From Corallium rubrum (Eukaryota; Cnidaria; Anthozoa; Scleralcyonacea; Coralliidae): a DNA stretch of 64,000 nt. Both the position numbers and the translations under genes were made by a program. The notes under the pieces are model-generated. The model saw nothing but the letters and a program-made list of their open reading frames with translations. It did not search any database and was not told where the DNA came from. The DNA lies in assembly GCA_964035015.1 (NCBI GenBank), contig OZ036006.1:14301690-14365689 (forward strand). The letters are read 5' to 3'. Below are positions 31,982 to 42,436 of the stretch, in pieces (the stretch's first letter is position 1; the number at the start of each line of letters is the position of its first letter).

Positions 31982-34409
31982 CTACACATTCACCCTTCTG
32001 TTTCCTTTTGAAGCCCAGCAATTAATGAGTACATCAATCTCGAGTTTCGGTACCAGATCTTTGTTTAGGGTTATGCATAGAAGGTCCCCGAATCTGCGTG
32101 GAGTTACCTTTGATCGTAACTTGGAACAGACTCTGTTCATTGCTGAAAAGCTCCGTTCCACAGTAGCCGTACTCATTGCAATGGTGTTCTTTAAGTTGAC
32201 GAGCTTCATTAGGTTAGCAGATCTCTTTTCACTAATCGGTAGCCCCCGTTGGAAATCTTCTCTGGCACGCAACAATTCCAGTTTGAGGATGGATCTGTTA
32301 ATGCCCAAGCAATCAAAGTGCTGAACAAGATAATCTAGAGTCTCGATGTCCAAGTAGCACGGTTTAGACGCATCCAAAGCTTCGAAAGCTTTCATTATTT
32401 TGATGTTTTTGCTGTCGAACCGGATTTGGAACTCTTCCTCGATCTTGCTTTTCATGTAAGAGTTGAGATCAGAGATGATGTTATTGATTGAATCTTCAGC
32501 AGTGGCTGATGATGATGATCTTGTTCGGTGTATTGGCATGGTGAGTTCAAGAGGTATGCCGGTCTTTTCAGAATACTCGTTTAGCTTCACTCTTATCTAA
32601 TCATCGTCTATTAGGGAAACCGATTTGCGGGTCCTTTCAACCTCATACTGAACATCTGTACAGTTCATGCTCTGACTCTGCAGCTCTTTGGACAGGAAGA
32701 ACATTCTAGCTAGGTATGCGTGGAGTGTGATCAGCCCAACAATCTGCTTCGCAGTTGTCAACTTATTGTAAAACCCACTCGCTTGCTCGACATGTTTTGG
32801 GTCATGCATTCTCGGGTTTTGTGTAACTCTGATCAAAGTTTCTAAAGTAACATGAGGTTTGTCCGTTATCAGATCAACTGCCTCAAACGTGCACCCCCAA
32901 CGTATGTCTATCTGCTGAGCCAGATGTTTAATTTGTGACTGAGGGTAAAGTTCGCTGTATACGGTATCATAGACATCTCTGACTTTTGGATGATTCAGAA
33001 ATGTATAGAGGGACTTGATTGTAGACATGATGTCAAGCGCAAGGTTGGAGCCTTTGATTAGATCGTTCACCAAAAGATTTAAACTGTGAGCAGTGCAATG
33101 TATGTATATTAACCAGTGAAAGTACTCAGAACGCAACAGCTCTGCAACCCTAGCAAATTCCCCTGACATAACACTTGCACCATCGGCTCCTAGACATACT
33201 ACCATTGAACTCCCTGAGGTGTGGATGATATGATCAATCAATTCTTTTGTAAATTTCTTGATTGTGTGGGCATCGAACTGATCTAGCTTCCGAAGTTCCA
33301 CAAACCTCTCCACTACTTTTCCTGCAGAATATCTTACAGCCAAAGCCAACTCTTCTCGTTTCGCGGCGTCTTTACTTTCATCGATGAGTGTTGAAAACAT
33401 GCCGGCATCTTTAATCTGAGCATAAATGATCTGACGAATATTCTCAGCTATTACTTCGTTGATGTCATTGACACTGGTTTTGCTGGTGAGGTATAGTCCA
33501 TGCTTTTTGCCGTGGTGAACTTGTCATGGAGCTGTCTGAACGAGGGATTTGTTTTCAGTTGGAGTTTGATGAAGGAAACCCATTTACCCGGGTTCTTGGA
33601 TTTCTCTGTCTCATCGTTAGCCCTCATTGGAACTTCATTACTTGCGAACCAGAGGATGTATTTGAATAGGCATCTGAGATACTCTCTGTTGTTGCTGGCT
33701 ACCTGTTCCCTTTCAGGACCTATCCTTTGAATTATATCCTTTTGTTTTCCCTCTTGAATCTTTTTTAGCTCCATCCACCTGGCATAACTGTTTTCATGGA
33801 GCTCAGATTTTTCATGCTGTTGGAACCCTTTACCGCTATCGAGGGCATTTGCCCAGTTGGTATATCCTGTCTGTGTGAACGTCAAAGCAGCACACGAGCT
33901 ACTCGTGATTGAAGAAAATTTTGTACAACAATAACAAAAAGCGGCGTATTTTTCAACATCATACTCGTCGAGCCAAGGAAATTGTAGATACCATGACACA
34001 TTGACACGTGGAAGCACTTAGTTTTCCTTGACTTAGGGTCACGTACTGGGAACTTCCAGAGCTTAGGCTGTCTTGGTCCTTCAAGCGTAGCTTCACGCGT
34101 GGTATGGGATTGGTAGGATGTTCTGGGCTCTATAGGCTTTTTATTTATGTCACTTGAAACAGATATTTCCCCAGTCTCATTTATTGCTTGGCTTTCTGAA
34201 TCTCTCGAAGACGGTTTTTCTTGATCCGAACCTTCGAAATCACCACTAGCAACAATTTGAGCGGCCTCAATACCTTCTCCACGGTTTTCTGGTTCGACTA
34301 TCTCATGGTCGATAATTGAAAAGTCTTCGCTTTCTTCACATACATCAATTATTTCTGCTGATCTGGAGTTTACCTGAATGCAAAAGTGCAATGAATTGTA
34401 GAATATCAA
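31982..34409 (-). pseudogene. hAT transposase (ZMYM1-like family), degraded
   Basis: Reading leftward: an acidic N-terminus, then P-K-L-W-K-F-P-V, then after a frame change at about 34020 a TTF-type zinc finger (F-P-W-L-D-E-Y with C-Y-C-C). After another frame change at about 33450 comes the catalytic core (L-I-D-E-S-K-D, C-L-G-A-D-G-A-S-V-M and H-C-T-A-H-S-L-N-L). An in-frame TAG follows at about 32600, and then the dimerisation domain with A-T-V-E-R-S-F-S-A-M-N-R. The order matches TTF-zinc-finger hAT transposases related to ZMYM1-type proteins. Two frameshifts and a stop make it inactive as assembled. The long leader before 34017 may include an intron. Confidence 0.88.
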
Positions 34410-34764
34410 TTTAGCAGAATGCTAAAAAAATGTAACCAAAATGTAATGTTACGTATTTTAGTTACCTGGGTGTTGGAGGGTTCATTTTTGTTCTTTTTCG
34501 TGAAGAAAGTCCCCAGTGTCCTTTGCCTTTTTTTTCCTCTTTGCATTAACGCATTCTACATAAGCTCGCGAGTTCAGATTCTGTTTTTTCAAGTTCGCAA
34601 GCAATGATCTTTAATAGTTTATTCATAATATTTCATATAATTTTCGAAAAGTGCTCAAAACTTTGTAACCTCGCAAAATCAACCCGCAAGTAAGGTGGTC
34701 ATATGTGCCTGAAATATATTCTATTCCAATTTCGGTCAATAGGCTGGTAATATATATTATTTGC

Positions 34765-34860
34765 AGGGGGGTGCAAAATATTTTTTGGGGGGGTGCCAAA
34801 CGTCTTTGGGGGGGTGCAAAAATATTTTGGGGGGGTGCGCACCCCACCGCACCCCCCCAG
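34765..34860. repeat. G-rich subterminal repeats, right end of hAT
   Basis: Four tracts of the form TTTTGGGGGGGTGC within about 80 bp, followed by a C-rich GCACCCCACCGCACCCCCC stretch at the terminus. They could form a four-stranded G structure and are candidate transposase-binding repeats. Confidence 0.75.
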
Positions 34861-34882
34861 AAAATCCGTCCTTGGATAAACA

Positions 34883-35985
34883 TCATTTTTACCGATAATT
34901 CTCCATTTGGAGCTTATTTGAGAAAAAAACTTTTTTCGACTCACAATGACGGGATAAGCGTTTTTCAACATTTTGAAGGTGGCAAAACTGCCAAAATAGA
35001 AAAGTTGAGGGAATCATCCTATTGTGTTGTTTTGCTAGATTTAGGTCAGAAACATCATTTTTACGGATAATTTGCCATTTAGAGCTTATTTGAGAAAAAA
35101 CTTTTTTCGACTCACAATGACGAGATAAGCGTTTTTCAACATTTTGAAGGTGGCAAAACTGCCAAAATAGAAAAGTTGAGGGAATCATTCCAATGTGTCG
35201 TTTTGCTTGTTTTAGGTGATAAACATCATTTTTACCGATAATTTTCCATTTGGAGCTTCTTTGAGGAAAAAACTTTTTTCGACTCACAATGACGAGATAA
35301 GCGTTTTTCAACATTTTGAAGGTGGCAAAACTGCCAAAATAGAAAAGTTGAGGGAATCATTCCTATTGTGTTGTTTTGCTAGATTTAGGTCAGAAACATC
35401 ATTTTTACGGATAATTTGCCATTTAGAGCTTATTTGAGAAAAAACTTTTTTCGACTCACAATGACGAGATAAGCGTTTTTCAACATTTTGAAGGTGGCAA
35501 AAGTGCCAAAATAGAAAAGTTGTGGGAATCATTCCAAATGTGTTGTTTTGCTGGATATAGGTGAGAAACATTATTTTTACGGATAATTTGCCATTTGTAG
35601 CTTTTTTGAGAAAAAACTTTTTTTGACTCACAATGACGAGATAAGCGTTTTTCAACATTTTGAAGGTGGCAAAACTGCCAAAATTGAAAAGTTGAGGGAA
35701 TCATTCCAAATGTGTTGTTTTGCTAGTTTTAGGTGATCAATATCATTTTTTCCGAAAATTTTCCAGTTGGAGCTTATTTGAGAAAAAAACTTTTTTCGAC
35801 TCACAATGACGAGATAAGCGTTTTTCAACATTTTGAAGGTGGCAAAACTGCCAAAATAGAAAAGCTGAGGGAATCATTCCAATGTGTGGTTTTGCTTGTT
35901 TTAGGTGATAAACATCATTTTTACCGATAATTTTCCATTTGGAACTTATTTGAGAAAAAAACTTTTTTCGACTCACAATGACGAG
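34883..35985 (+). repeat. 172-bp satellite, array 3
   Basis: About six and a half copies that continue array 2 after the hAT insertion. The spacing of CGACTCACAATGACG is 171-173 bp. The array ends inside a unit at about 35985 (ACGAGAGTAGCG). Copies within arrays 2 and 3 are more alike than either is to array 1. Confidence 0.92.
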
Positions 35986-36194
35986 AGTAGCGATACAAGC
36001 GCTAATTTCTCAGATATTTTATTATTAAAAGCAGCACAAGAAATTTTAAAAAATTTTAATAAAGTAGCTACTCATAATTAATCTTCTAAATGTTTTACTG
36101 CAATATAATACGTTAATTATTTTTCATATTATGTAAATATTTATACCTACCCGGGGTTTTTTACGGGACTCTCCAGCACTGGAGGTAATAAAGT
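35986..36194. other. AT-rich junction, no gene
   Basis: Short non-repetitive sequence between satellite array 3 and the octamer array. Nothing recognised. Confidence 0.5.
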
Positions 36195-36301
36195 CTATCG
36201 ATGTATCGATGTATCGATGTATCGATGTATCGATGTATCGATGTATCGATGTATCGATGTATCGATGTATCGATGTATCGATGTATCGATGTATCGATGT
36301 A
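36195..36301. repeat. (TATCGATG)n octamer array
   Basis: About 13 perfect units of 8 bp. The unit holds the palindrome ATCGAT, so the array is partly self-complementary. Confidence 0.97.
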
Positions 36302-36388
36302 TTGATTATTATCATTGTTGCGACAACGAAAACGTCTTTCGTTGTCGCAACAATGATAATAATCAATACATCGATACATCGATACATC
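36280..36388. repeat. Palindrome P1 around 36334
   Basis: The inverted arms start GTTGCGACAACGAAA (36317-36331) and TTTCGTTGTCGCAAC (36337-36351) with a 5-base turn. They extend outward into the octamer repeats on both sides. The right side carries only about two octamer units and then joins palindrome P2. Confidence 0.9.
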
Positions 36389-36628
36389 TGTACATATCCA
36401 ACTGTAGTGTTCGGCACGACTTCAATATCAAAAAGCGTTACACCACGGTTATTATTCACAGAGATTTTCATTATTAGATCTGGTTAGAACGGAGCTCACT
36501 TAAACACGTCGTTTAAGTGAGCTCCGTTCTAACCAGATCTAATAATGAAAATCTCTGTGAATAATAACCGTGGTGTAACGCTTTTTGATATTGAAGTCGT
36601 GCCGAACACTACAGTTGGATATGTACAG
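36388..36628. repeat. Perfect 241-bp palindrome P2 over the ORF1 start
   Basis: The arms are 118 bp, apparently without mismatch, with a 5-base turn at 36508. The right arm contains the ATG and first 28 codons of the ubiquitin-like ORF at 36545. The left arm is its exact mirror. Together with P1 it forms a chain of fold-back duplications. Confidence 0.95.
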
Positions 36629-36971
36629 AACAAAATTCAAGAGAGGTTAGAGATTTCCTCTGAACAGCAGCGACTTTCTTTCACTGACAGAGTACTCGAC
36701 GTGGAGAAAACGTTAGATGAGTATGAAATTTGTAATGGGTCGTCCATCAAGCTGGATTTTAACTCGATGCCCACAATCGATGAAGCTACATCATCTGGGG
36801 ATGGATTAAAGATTACAGAAAAGGGAACCCTGAAGTGGTTTGGTGACTTCGAGAATCTAAGAGATTTTGTTGAGGGATTGCAATTACCGAAAGCGAAGTG
36901 GGTGTCACCCGTCGGTGGTTCGAAGTTATATGAAGGCGACGAAGTTTCGATTCGCTGGTATTCAGCAAATG
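36545..36971 (+). pseudogene. LINE ORF1, 5' part: ubiquitin-like domain
   Basis: Residues 1-75 (M-K-I-S-V-N-N start, V-G-Y-V-Q-N-K-I-Q-E-R, Q-Q-R-L-S-F-T-D-R-V-L, then I-C-N-G-S-S-I-K-L-D) follow the ubiquitin fold pattern: a beta hairpin, a helix beginning V-G-Y-V, and the Q-Q-R-L-x-F strand. There is no C-terminal di-glycine. A second small module follows, with G-T-L-K-W-F-G, W-V-S-P-V-G-G and V-S-I-R-W-Y, seen in ORF1 proteins of some invertebrate LINEs. The apparent stop after A-N-A-L comes from the terminal CACTG of the CACTA insertion. The role of a ubiquitin-like domain here is unknown. Confidence 0.72.
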
Positions 36972-36984
36972 CACTGTAAATTTC

Positions 36985-37205
36985 AGGGAGTAAAAATTAC
37001 CCCACTTTAGGTGTAAAATTTCCAAAGTGGATGGGGTGACTTTTCAAAGGGTAAAAACTACTCCTGGATTTGGGGCAATGTGGCCAAATGTTTACCCCTC
37101 TGTCGAGAGTAATGGCGGACCTAGCGGTATTTACCCTTTCAACTGGGGTGAATTTTTATTGGGATTTACGGGGGGTGAAATTTACTCCATACGTTTGGGG
37201 TAAGT
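36985..37205. repeat. CACTA subterminal repeats, left
   Basis: Multiple GGGGTGA, TTTACCC and TTACCCC words in both orientations. Equivalent but denser words occur at 45140-45440. Such subterminal repeats are transposase-binding sites in known CACTA elements. Confidence 0.75.
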
Positions 37206-37209
37206 GGGA

Positions 37210-38330
37210 CGGTGCCAAAATATTTTCAAAATGGCGGATTCTTTGAAAGAGGAGTGAAGTTGGTAGTTTCATTTACAATTGTACGTGTTTTTCAATCTCA
37301 ATGGAAAAATCGCCGGGAAGAAGTGTTTGAATTTTCTACGGTTAGTACATTAAATTACATTTCAGTGTTATTTGAGAAATTTATTGACATGTATCGGTAT
37401 TAAACTATTCATCATCTATTCGCTTTGTTTGCTCTTAACCGTCAAGATAGTTGTCGATTACAGCAATTTATTAAGCGTAACACTCTACATACGTTGCAAG
37501 CACCTGAGATCCTGTCCTGAAGACCGTATAAGCTCACGCTTCATCTCACTATTCTGACACAAACAAAATTGCCCTAAAATTGCATGAAACGCCACAATTA
37601 CGGTTTTAAATTATCTAAAAACACAAAAGAGATACTAGAAAACTGCACAGAAGTACTGATGAAGACTAGTTAAGGTCAATTTGTGTGAAATTGGTCTTGA
37701 TGTCCAGACATTCTCCTGAATCAATGTACAATTTTAATTCTGAAGTTTTCAACAAAAGAATTTGAATATATAAAGACAGTTTTGGCTAAAAATAACATGA
37801 CATAAACCTTTTATAGTATTGTATTCGTATTTATATACTGCCTATGGCCCTATACCGCACAACACTATATGTAGAATTTTCAAAACAAATGATGACTGCA
37901 CCATTGATTAATTATACATATATATATATATATACATGTATTATTAAAGAATGTTTTTTGTGATTGCCCTTGGATTATGAGCAACATAGGTCTTAGTTTG
38001 GTTGCAACTTTTTCCTACCTATTTCAGGCCATGAGGCTATATATTGTCCACCTCAGTGAATCGAATATTAATTTTTGTATACATCACCGATTGAAAAAAA
38101 ATTTACATGGTTTAAAGGTCCAGCCATGAAAAATTTTACACTTGTTTGGACAGGCTTTCCTGCCTGATAGAGTGGGTCATAAAAAATGTTGAACAAATAA
38201 TGACCAGTCCCCAAGACCCGCACATCAATTCCATGCTCCCTGGTAAAAGCAGGGTGACCATGAGATAAATCACAAGATAATTCACAACTACCACAAGACA
38301 AAAAAATGAAGTTGCACTAAATTTGCACAT
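37210..38330. other. Non-coding interior of the CACTA element
   Basis: AT-rich sequence with a short (AT)n run at 37918-37933. A possible small exon near 37230-37340 (around CAAAATGGCGG) has no verified continuation. Nothing else recognised. Confidence 0.4.
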
Positions 38331-38960
38331 TTGCAAATAACTTGCAAATTTGTTAAACTAAATTTGCATGTAATTTGCTAATGGTGTGTTATAAATTTGC
38401 ACTCAAATACATTTGCAACAATTTTGCATATGAATTTGCCCCTTTGCAAATTAGTTACCAAATTTGCAATAAATTTGCCTATGAAGGTAAATTTATAGCA
38501 AATTTGAAAAGAAATTTGCATGACTTTGCCCAATAGTTTATTCAACTTTGCTGTTTTTAACTTTGCAAAATTTTGCTAATGGCTTTGCTCAAGTCAATTT
38601 TTAATGCAAATTCGTCATTAAATTTCCCAACTTTGACGCTATTGCAAATTTATTGTAAAACTGAACGTTGCGAGTGCCTTCTATAAAAATACAATTTTTT
38701 TGATGTTTTGATCAAAGCTTGGCAAACTTAGTAAATTATCAGAATCTGATTAGGCTGAGTTAATATACTTGGTACTCTTGAAAAAAATTAAGAACCTATA
38801 AATAGGTCTGGTAGTTTTAAAATATGTGCACGGCCAATTTTTATTGGCCATTATAAGTGCTAATTACATTTTGCGGTTTTGTAACTTTGCAAAATTTTAC
38901 TAATAAATTTGCTCATGTCAATTTAAAAAGCAAATTTGTCGTTAAATTTGCACAACTTTC
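38330..38960. repeat. Degenerate AAATTTGCA repeat region
   Basis: The words AATTTGCAA, TTTGCAAAT and AATTTGCTAAT recur dozens of times at irregular spacing of about 10-25 bp on both strands. This gives a quasi-periodic TTTGCAAATT landscape. No reading frame or clear unit length. Confidence 0.75.
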
Positions 38961-39004
38961 CAACCGTTGCAAATATATAGCGTAAAACTGAATAAAATTG
39001 AGTA

Positions 39005-39008
39005 AAAC

Positions 39009-39053
<45 letters not shown>

Positions 39054-39190
39054 CATTCATTCAAACAATCAATCAATTAATTAATAAATAATTAGTCAAT
39101 CAATCAATCAATCGACCAATCAATCATCGATCAATCAAATTAATTAATTAATTAATTAATTAATTAATTAATTAATTAATTAATTAATCA
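39005..39190. repeat. (AATC)n and (AATT)n tetranucleotide tracts
   Basis: About 11 AATC units, then ATTC and mixed units, then about 13 ATTA units. The repeat type changes in blocks, as in the larger tract at 55299-55850. Confidence 0.95.
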
Positions 39191-39563
39191 ATAACAATTA
39201 AACAACGGTGCCTTGTTTATTCAAAACATGCTTTTTGTTCCACAAAAAAAAATATAACCCTATGTTTGAGACTTAGAATGACAAAAATTGTACCATATCC
39301 TTCCAACAGGATATCCTATATAGCCTGTATCCTAGAGCACCCGCGGTCAACAAGAAACAACACGAATGCTTAAAATAATATGCTTATACACAACAAGCTT
39401 CTACAGAAAGGCATTTGCCTAAATATGAAAAAGTATGCTCAAAAAAACATAAATACTTTTTGCGATCGATATGCGTCATCGGAAGTCGTCGGATTAAAGT
39501 CGGAGGCTTTGTTCATAGTTTTATTGGCCAATCATATCTCAAGAAATTTCCCGCTAAAACACA

Positions 39564-41031
39564 CTTATTCAAGCAAGAAGATGGCGGGTTGGTTTAGTCT
39601 GAATGGACACAACGAAAAAATCCATCTTTTTTACAGTGAACATCTACAAAAAACGTAATAATTTGTCATCAAAGTGGTGCCTTAGGAAACCTCTTGTTTA
39701 TCCAGTGCTATCTGTCTAAATATGTGGATTTTTGACGTCAAAAAAGCTTGTTAAACACTGCAGTGACGGCACTGTACAAACAAAACTGGAAACGATTGAT
39801 CACGACAAACGACGCCAAAAAGTTGAAGATTAAATCGCGTTAGTTTGATAAAAAGAGGTTAGTAAACTGAAGGAGTGTGAACTATTAGTAATAGTATTCT
39901 GTATCTTGGATTAAATTGCAGTGTTCTGCAGCGGGATAAATAGCGTTTGTATCTTCGAAAAATATAAATTTTGACAGTGTTTGACCATACATAAAATATC
40001 TAAGTTTGGCATGTAAAAACAAGTTAAATCGTCACTAGTTTTTGTATTTTATAAATGTACTGTATTTTGTAAGTTAAAACATTTTGTGGTTACTCTTTGC
40101 AATTCTTTGTTTTATAAATAAAAGTTTATATATCAAAGGCTTTTTTCAATTCTTTCTTTGGGCCAGAGGTTAACGATAGAACACCAAACACAAAGACAGA
40201 AAGATATTCTACCAACTAAACAAGACAAGTAAGTAGAAAGAAACAATTTGTTTATTTTTAAGTGTAGCTAATCCCATACCTATATAAGTAATAATAATTT
40301 TTATAGGTGATGCATTATTTAAGATGATATTTATTGTTTTGTACTGTATTGCATTGTATTCAAATGTTTTGCTTGAATGTGTTGCAGTATTGTAAATATT
40401 TCTTTTATTATTTTGTATAGTTTTACAGTGTCTTAAAAGGTATAAATTTTCTCTTTGCATTTGTATTGCAGAGTGCTGTATTGTATATTGTATTGTACAT
40501 TAATGTATTGTATTGTATTGTATTGTATCGTATTGTATTGTATTGTATTGTATGGTGTGGTGTGGTGTGTGGTGTGGTGTGGTATGGTATGGTATATGGT
40601 ATGGCATGGCATTGCATTTTATAGTATTGTATTGCTTATTGCATTGCTTAATGCAGTGCAATGCAATGCATTGCATTGTAGTATTTATAATTGAATAAAT
40701 AATTTTTATAATATTGTACGAACTAATACTTTACTAGTACTGCACTGCACTGTATTTGTACTGTACTGTACTGTACTGTACTGTACTGTACTGTACTGTA
40801 CTGTACTGTACTGTACTGTACTGTACTGTACTGTACTGTACTGTACTGTACTGTACTGTACTGTACTGTACTGTACTGTACTCTGTACTGTATACTGTAT
40901 ACTGTACTGTATACTGTACTGTATACTGTACTGTATACTGTACTGTACTGTACTGTACTGTACTTTATTATACAACTGCATTAAAAACTGTCCAAATCAC
41001 GCTAAAAATTAGTGCAAATATACAGTGATAT
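39564..41031 (+). repeat. Dispersed repeat, copy B
   Basis: An inverted counterpart of 16336-18252, matching in the unique flanks (39564-40460, 40600-40755 and 40967-41031). Its pentamer arrays are shorter and include CTGTATA variants. It lies inside the CACTA element, whereas copy A adjoins the satellite. An AAGATGGCGG word at the left start resembles an initiator/YY1-type promoter motif, but no transcript can be inferred. Confidence 0.85.
40484..40966. repeat. (TTGTA)n, (TGGTA/TGGTG)n and (CTGTA)n pentamer arrays
   Basis: Three short arrays: TTGTA at about 40484-40552, TGGTG/TGGTA at about 40553-40600 and CTGTA at about 40756-40966. The last contains interruptions CTGTATA in its right part. 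They correspond one to one to the longer arrays of copy A. Confidence 0.93.
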
Positions 41032-41214
41032 TTGCATAGTTAGGTATTTGCACTGGTTATTTGGATTGTTAGCAAATGAAAGTTATCACATGGGAGACTA
41101 CTTCATGTATGCTTATTATTTTGTCCTGGTGCAAGTCACGCCACTTCTCTGGCCTTTTTAGAGTTTTCTCTTTCCATAAAAATTTGTTTATCAGAGCAGT
41201 TGTATAGTAAATAT

Positions 41215-41455
41215 CTTATTAGATGTTTTGGTGTGTAGTATTGCTGTATATTTTTACTCGTTGTTTGTATTTTGACTCACCCTGTTTTGGTGTGTAGTAA
41301 CGCTGTATATTTTTACTCATTGTTTGTATTTTGATGAGCCTGCGGGCTCGTCAAAATATAAACAACGAGAAAAAATATACAGCGATACGCAGGCTCATCA
41401 AAATACAAACAACGAGTAAAAATATACAGCGATACTACACACCAAAACATCTAAT
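41215..41455. repeat. Inverted and direct duplication around 41343
   Basis: The segment TTTTGGTGTGTAGTA...TTTGTATTTTGA occurs twice directly (about 41228-41277 and 41286-41333) and twice inverted (about 41351-41390 and 41396-41452). The turn is at GAGCCTGCGGGCTC. Confidence 0.85.
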
Positions 41456-41460
41456 AATAT

Positions 41461-41730
41461 ATATGTACTGTATTGCACTGCACTGTAATGTACTGCACTG
41501 TATTGTACTGTTTTTGTATTGTTATTGCATATTGTATTGTATTGGAGTGTTGTAAAGTCTTGTATTGTATAGTTTTGCAGTGTATTAACATTTATTGCAT
41601 TGTAATGAGGACTGTGTCACATTGCATTGTATTGCGTTGCATTGTTTTGCATTGTTTTGCATTACATTGCATTGTATTACATGCATTAATTGTATTGGAG
41701 TCCATTGCATTGAGATACAATATTTTGAAA
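41461..41730. repeat. Degenerate TTGTA/TTGCA pentamer stretch
   Basis: Imperfect pentamers of the form ATTGCATTGT recur through the stretch. It looks like an older, decayed member of the pentamer arrays. Confidence 0.75.
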
Positions 41731-42436
41731 ATATTACTGTAACTTTGCAAGTCTATCTATTTCAATATTTTAAATTTTCATGTATTTTTTAGGCTCGAGT
41801 ATAATCTAGAAAACCAAACAAAAGACAGAAAGATATAATTTTATTCTACTAACTATTTAATAAGTAAGTAGAAAAATATGTTTATTTTTAATGTGGCTTA
41901 TTTATAAATTATTAAAGATGATATTTATATAATGTTGTTCTGTATAAGTATTGTAAAGTTTTTAGAGATGTGCCAGATCTGGGTATTGGTGCCCTGTGGG
42001 CAGTATCCAGTAAAATTTTGCTATCTGGCAGTGTCTGGTATTTGGTAAAACATTTTACAGTTTTAAAGGACTGCCTTCCCTTCTCTTGCCTTAATTGTTT
42101 TGTCTTACCTCACTTTGCCTTGGCACTTACCTTGCAGGTTGCCTGCGAGGCTGCCTCACTTTGCCTAATTTACATCTCAGGTATTGTTATGCATTTGCAT
42201 TGTAATTTGGATTTATTCGAATTACTGCATTGTAAATTTGCAAGTATATTTATTTTTTATCATCAATTTTCGTGTGTTATTTCTAGGCCAGAGTTTAACT
42301 ATATATAGACGACCAAACATAGAGACAGAAAGATATTTACAAGTATAGACAAGTAAGTAGAAAACAACAATTATATCTATATTATGCACTGTTATATCCT
42401 ATACCTATTTATAAATAGATGATATCTATATATTGC
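41731..42436. other. Non-coding spacer between pentamer arrays
   Basis: Contains repeated phrases such as AAACAGACAGAAAGATAT-like and AAGTAAGTAGAAA words (near 41825-41875 and 42320-42365) also present beside repeat copies A and B. These suggest several diverged copies of one repeat family in tandem. No gene. Confidence 0.5.

Larger units (their letters stand above)
31482..34874 (-). mobile_element. hAT transposon inserted in the satellite
   Basis: The 3393-bp unit has a perfect 8-bp duplication GATAAACA (31474-31481 and 34875-34882). Its ends are CAGCGACGGATTTTC on the left and CAAGGACGGATTTTC, read inward, on the right. The duplication is part of the satellite unit, so the insertion point is exact. 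It encodes a hAT transposase on the minus strand. Subterminal G-tracts repeat at both ends. Confidence 0.93.

Noticed and set aside
36124-36487. Open frames over the TATCGATG array (M-Y-R-C-I-D-V-S repeats)
   Set aside because: Octamer repeat read in frame and mirrored by the palindromes.
39579-39600. AAGATGGCGG words (also 53685, 37232, 4153) as promoters
   Set aside because: The word is short and occurs in several elements; no supporting TATA, transcript or conserved gene start.
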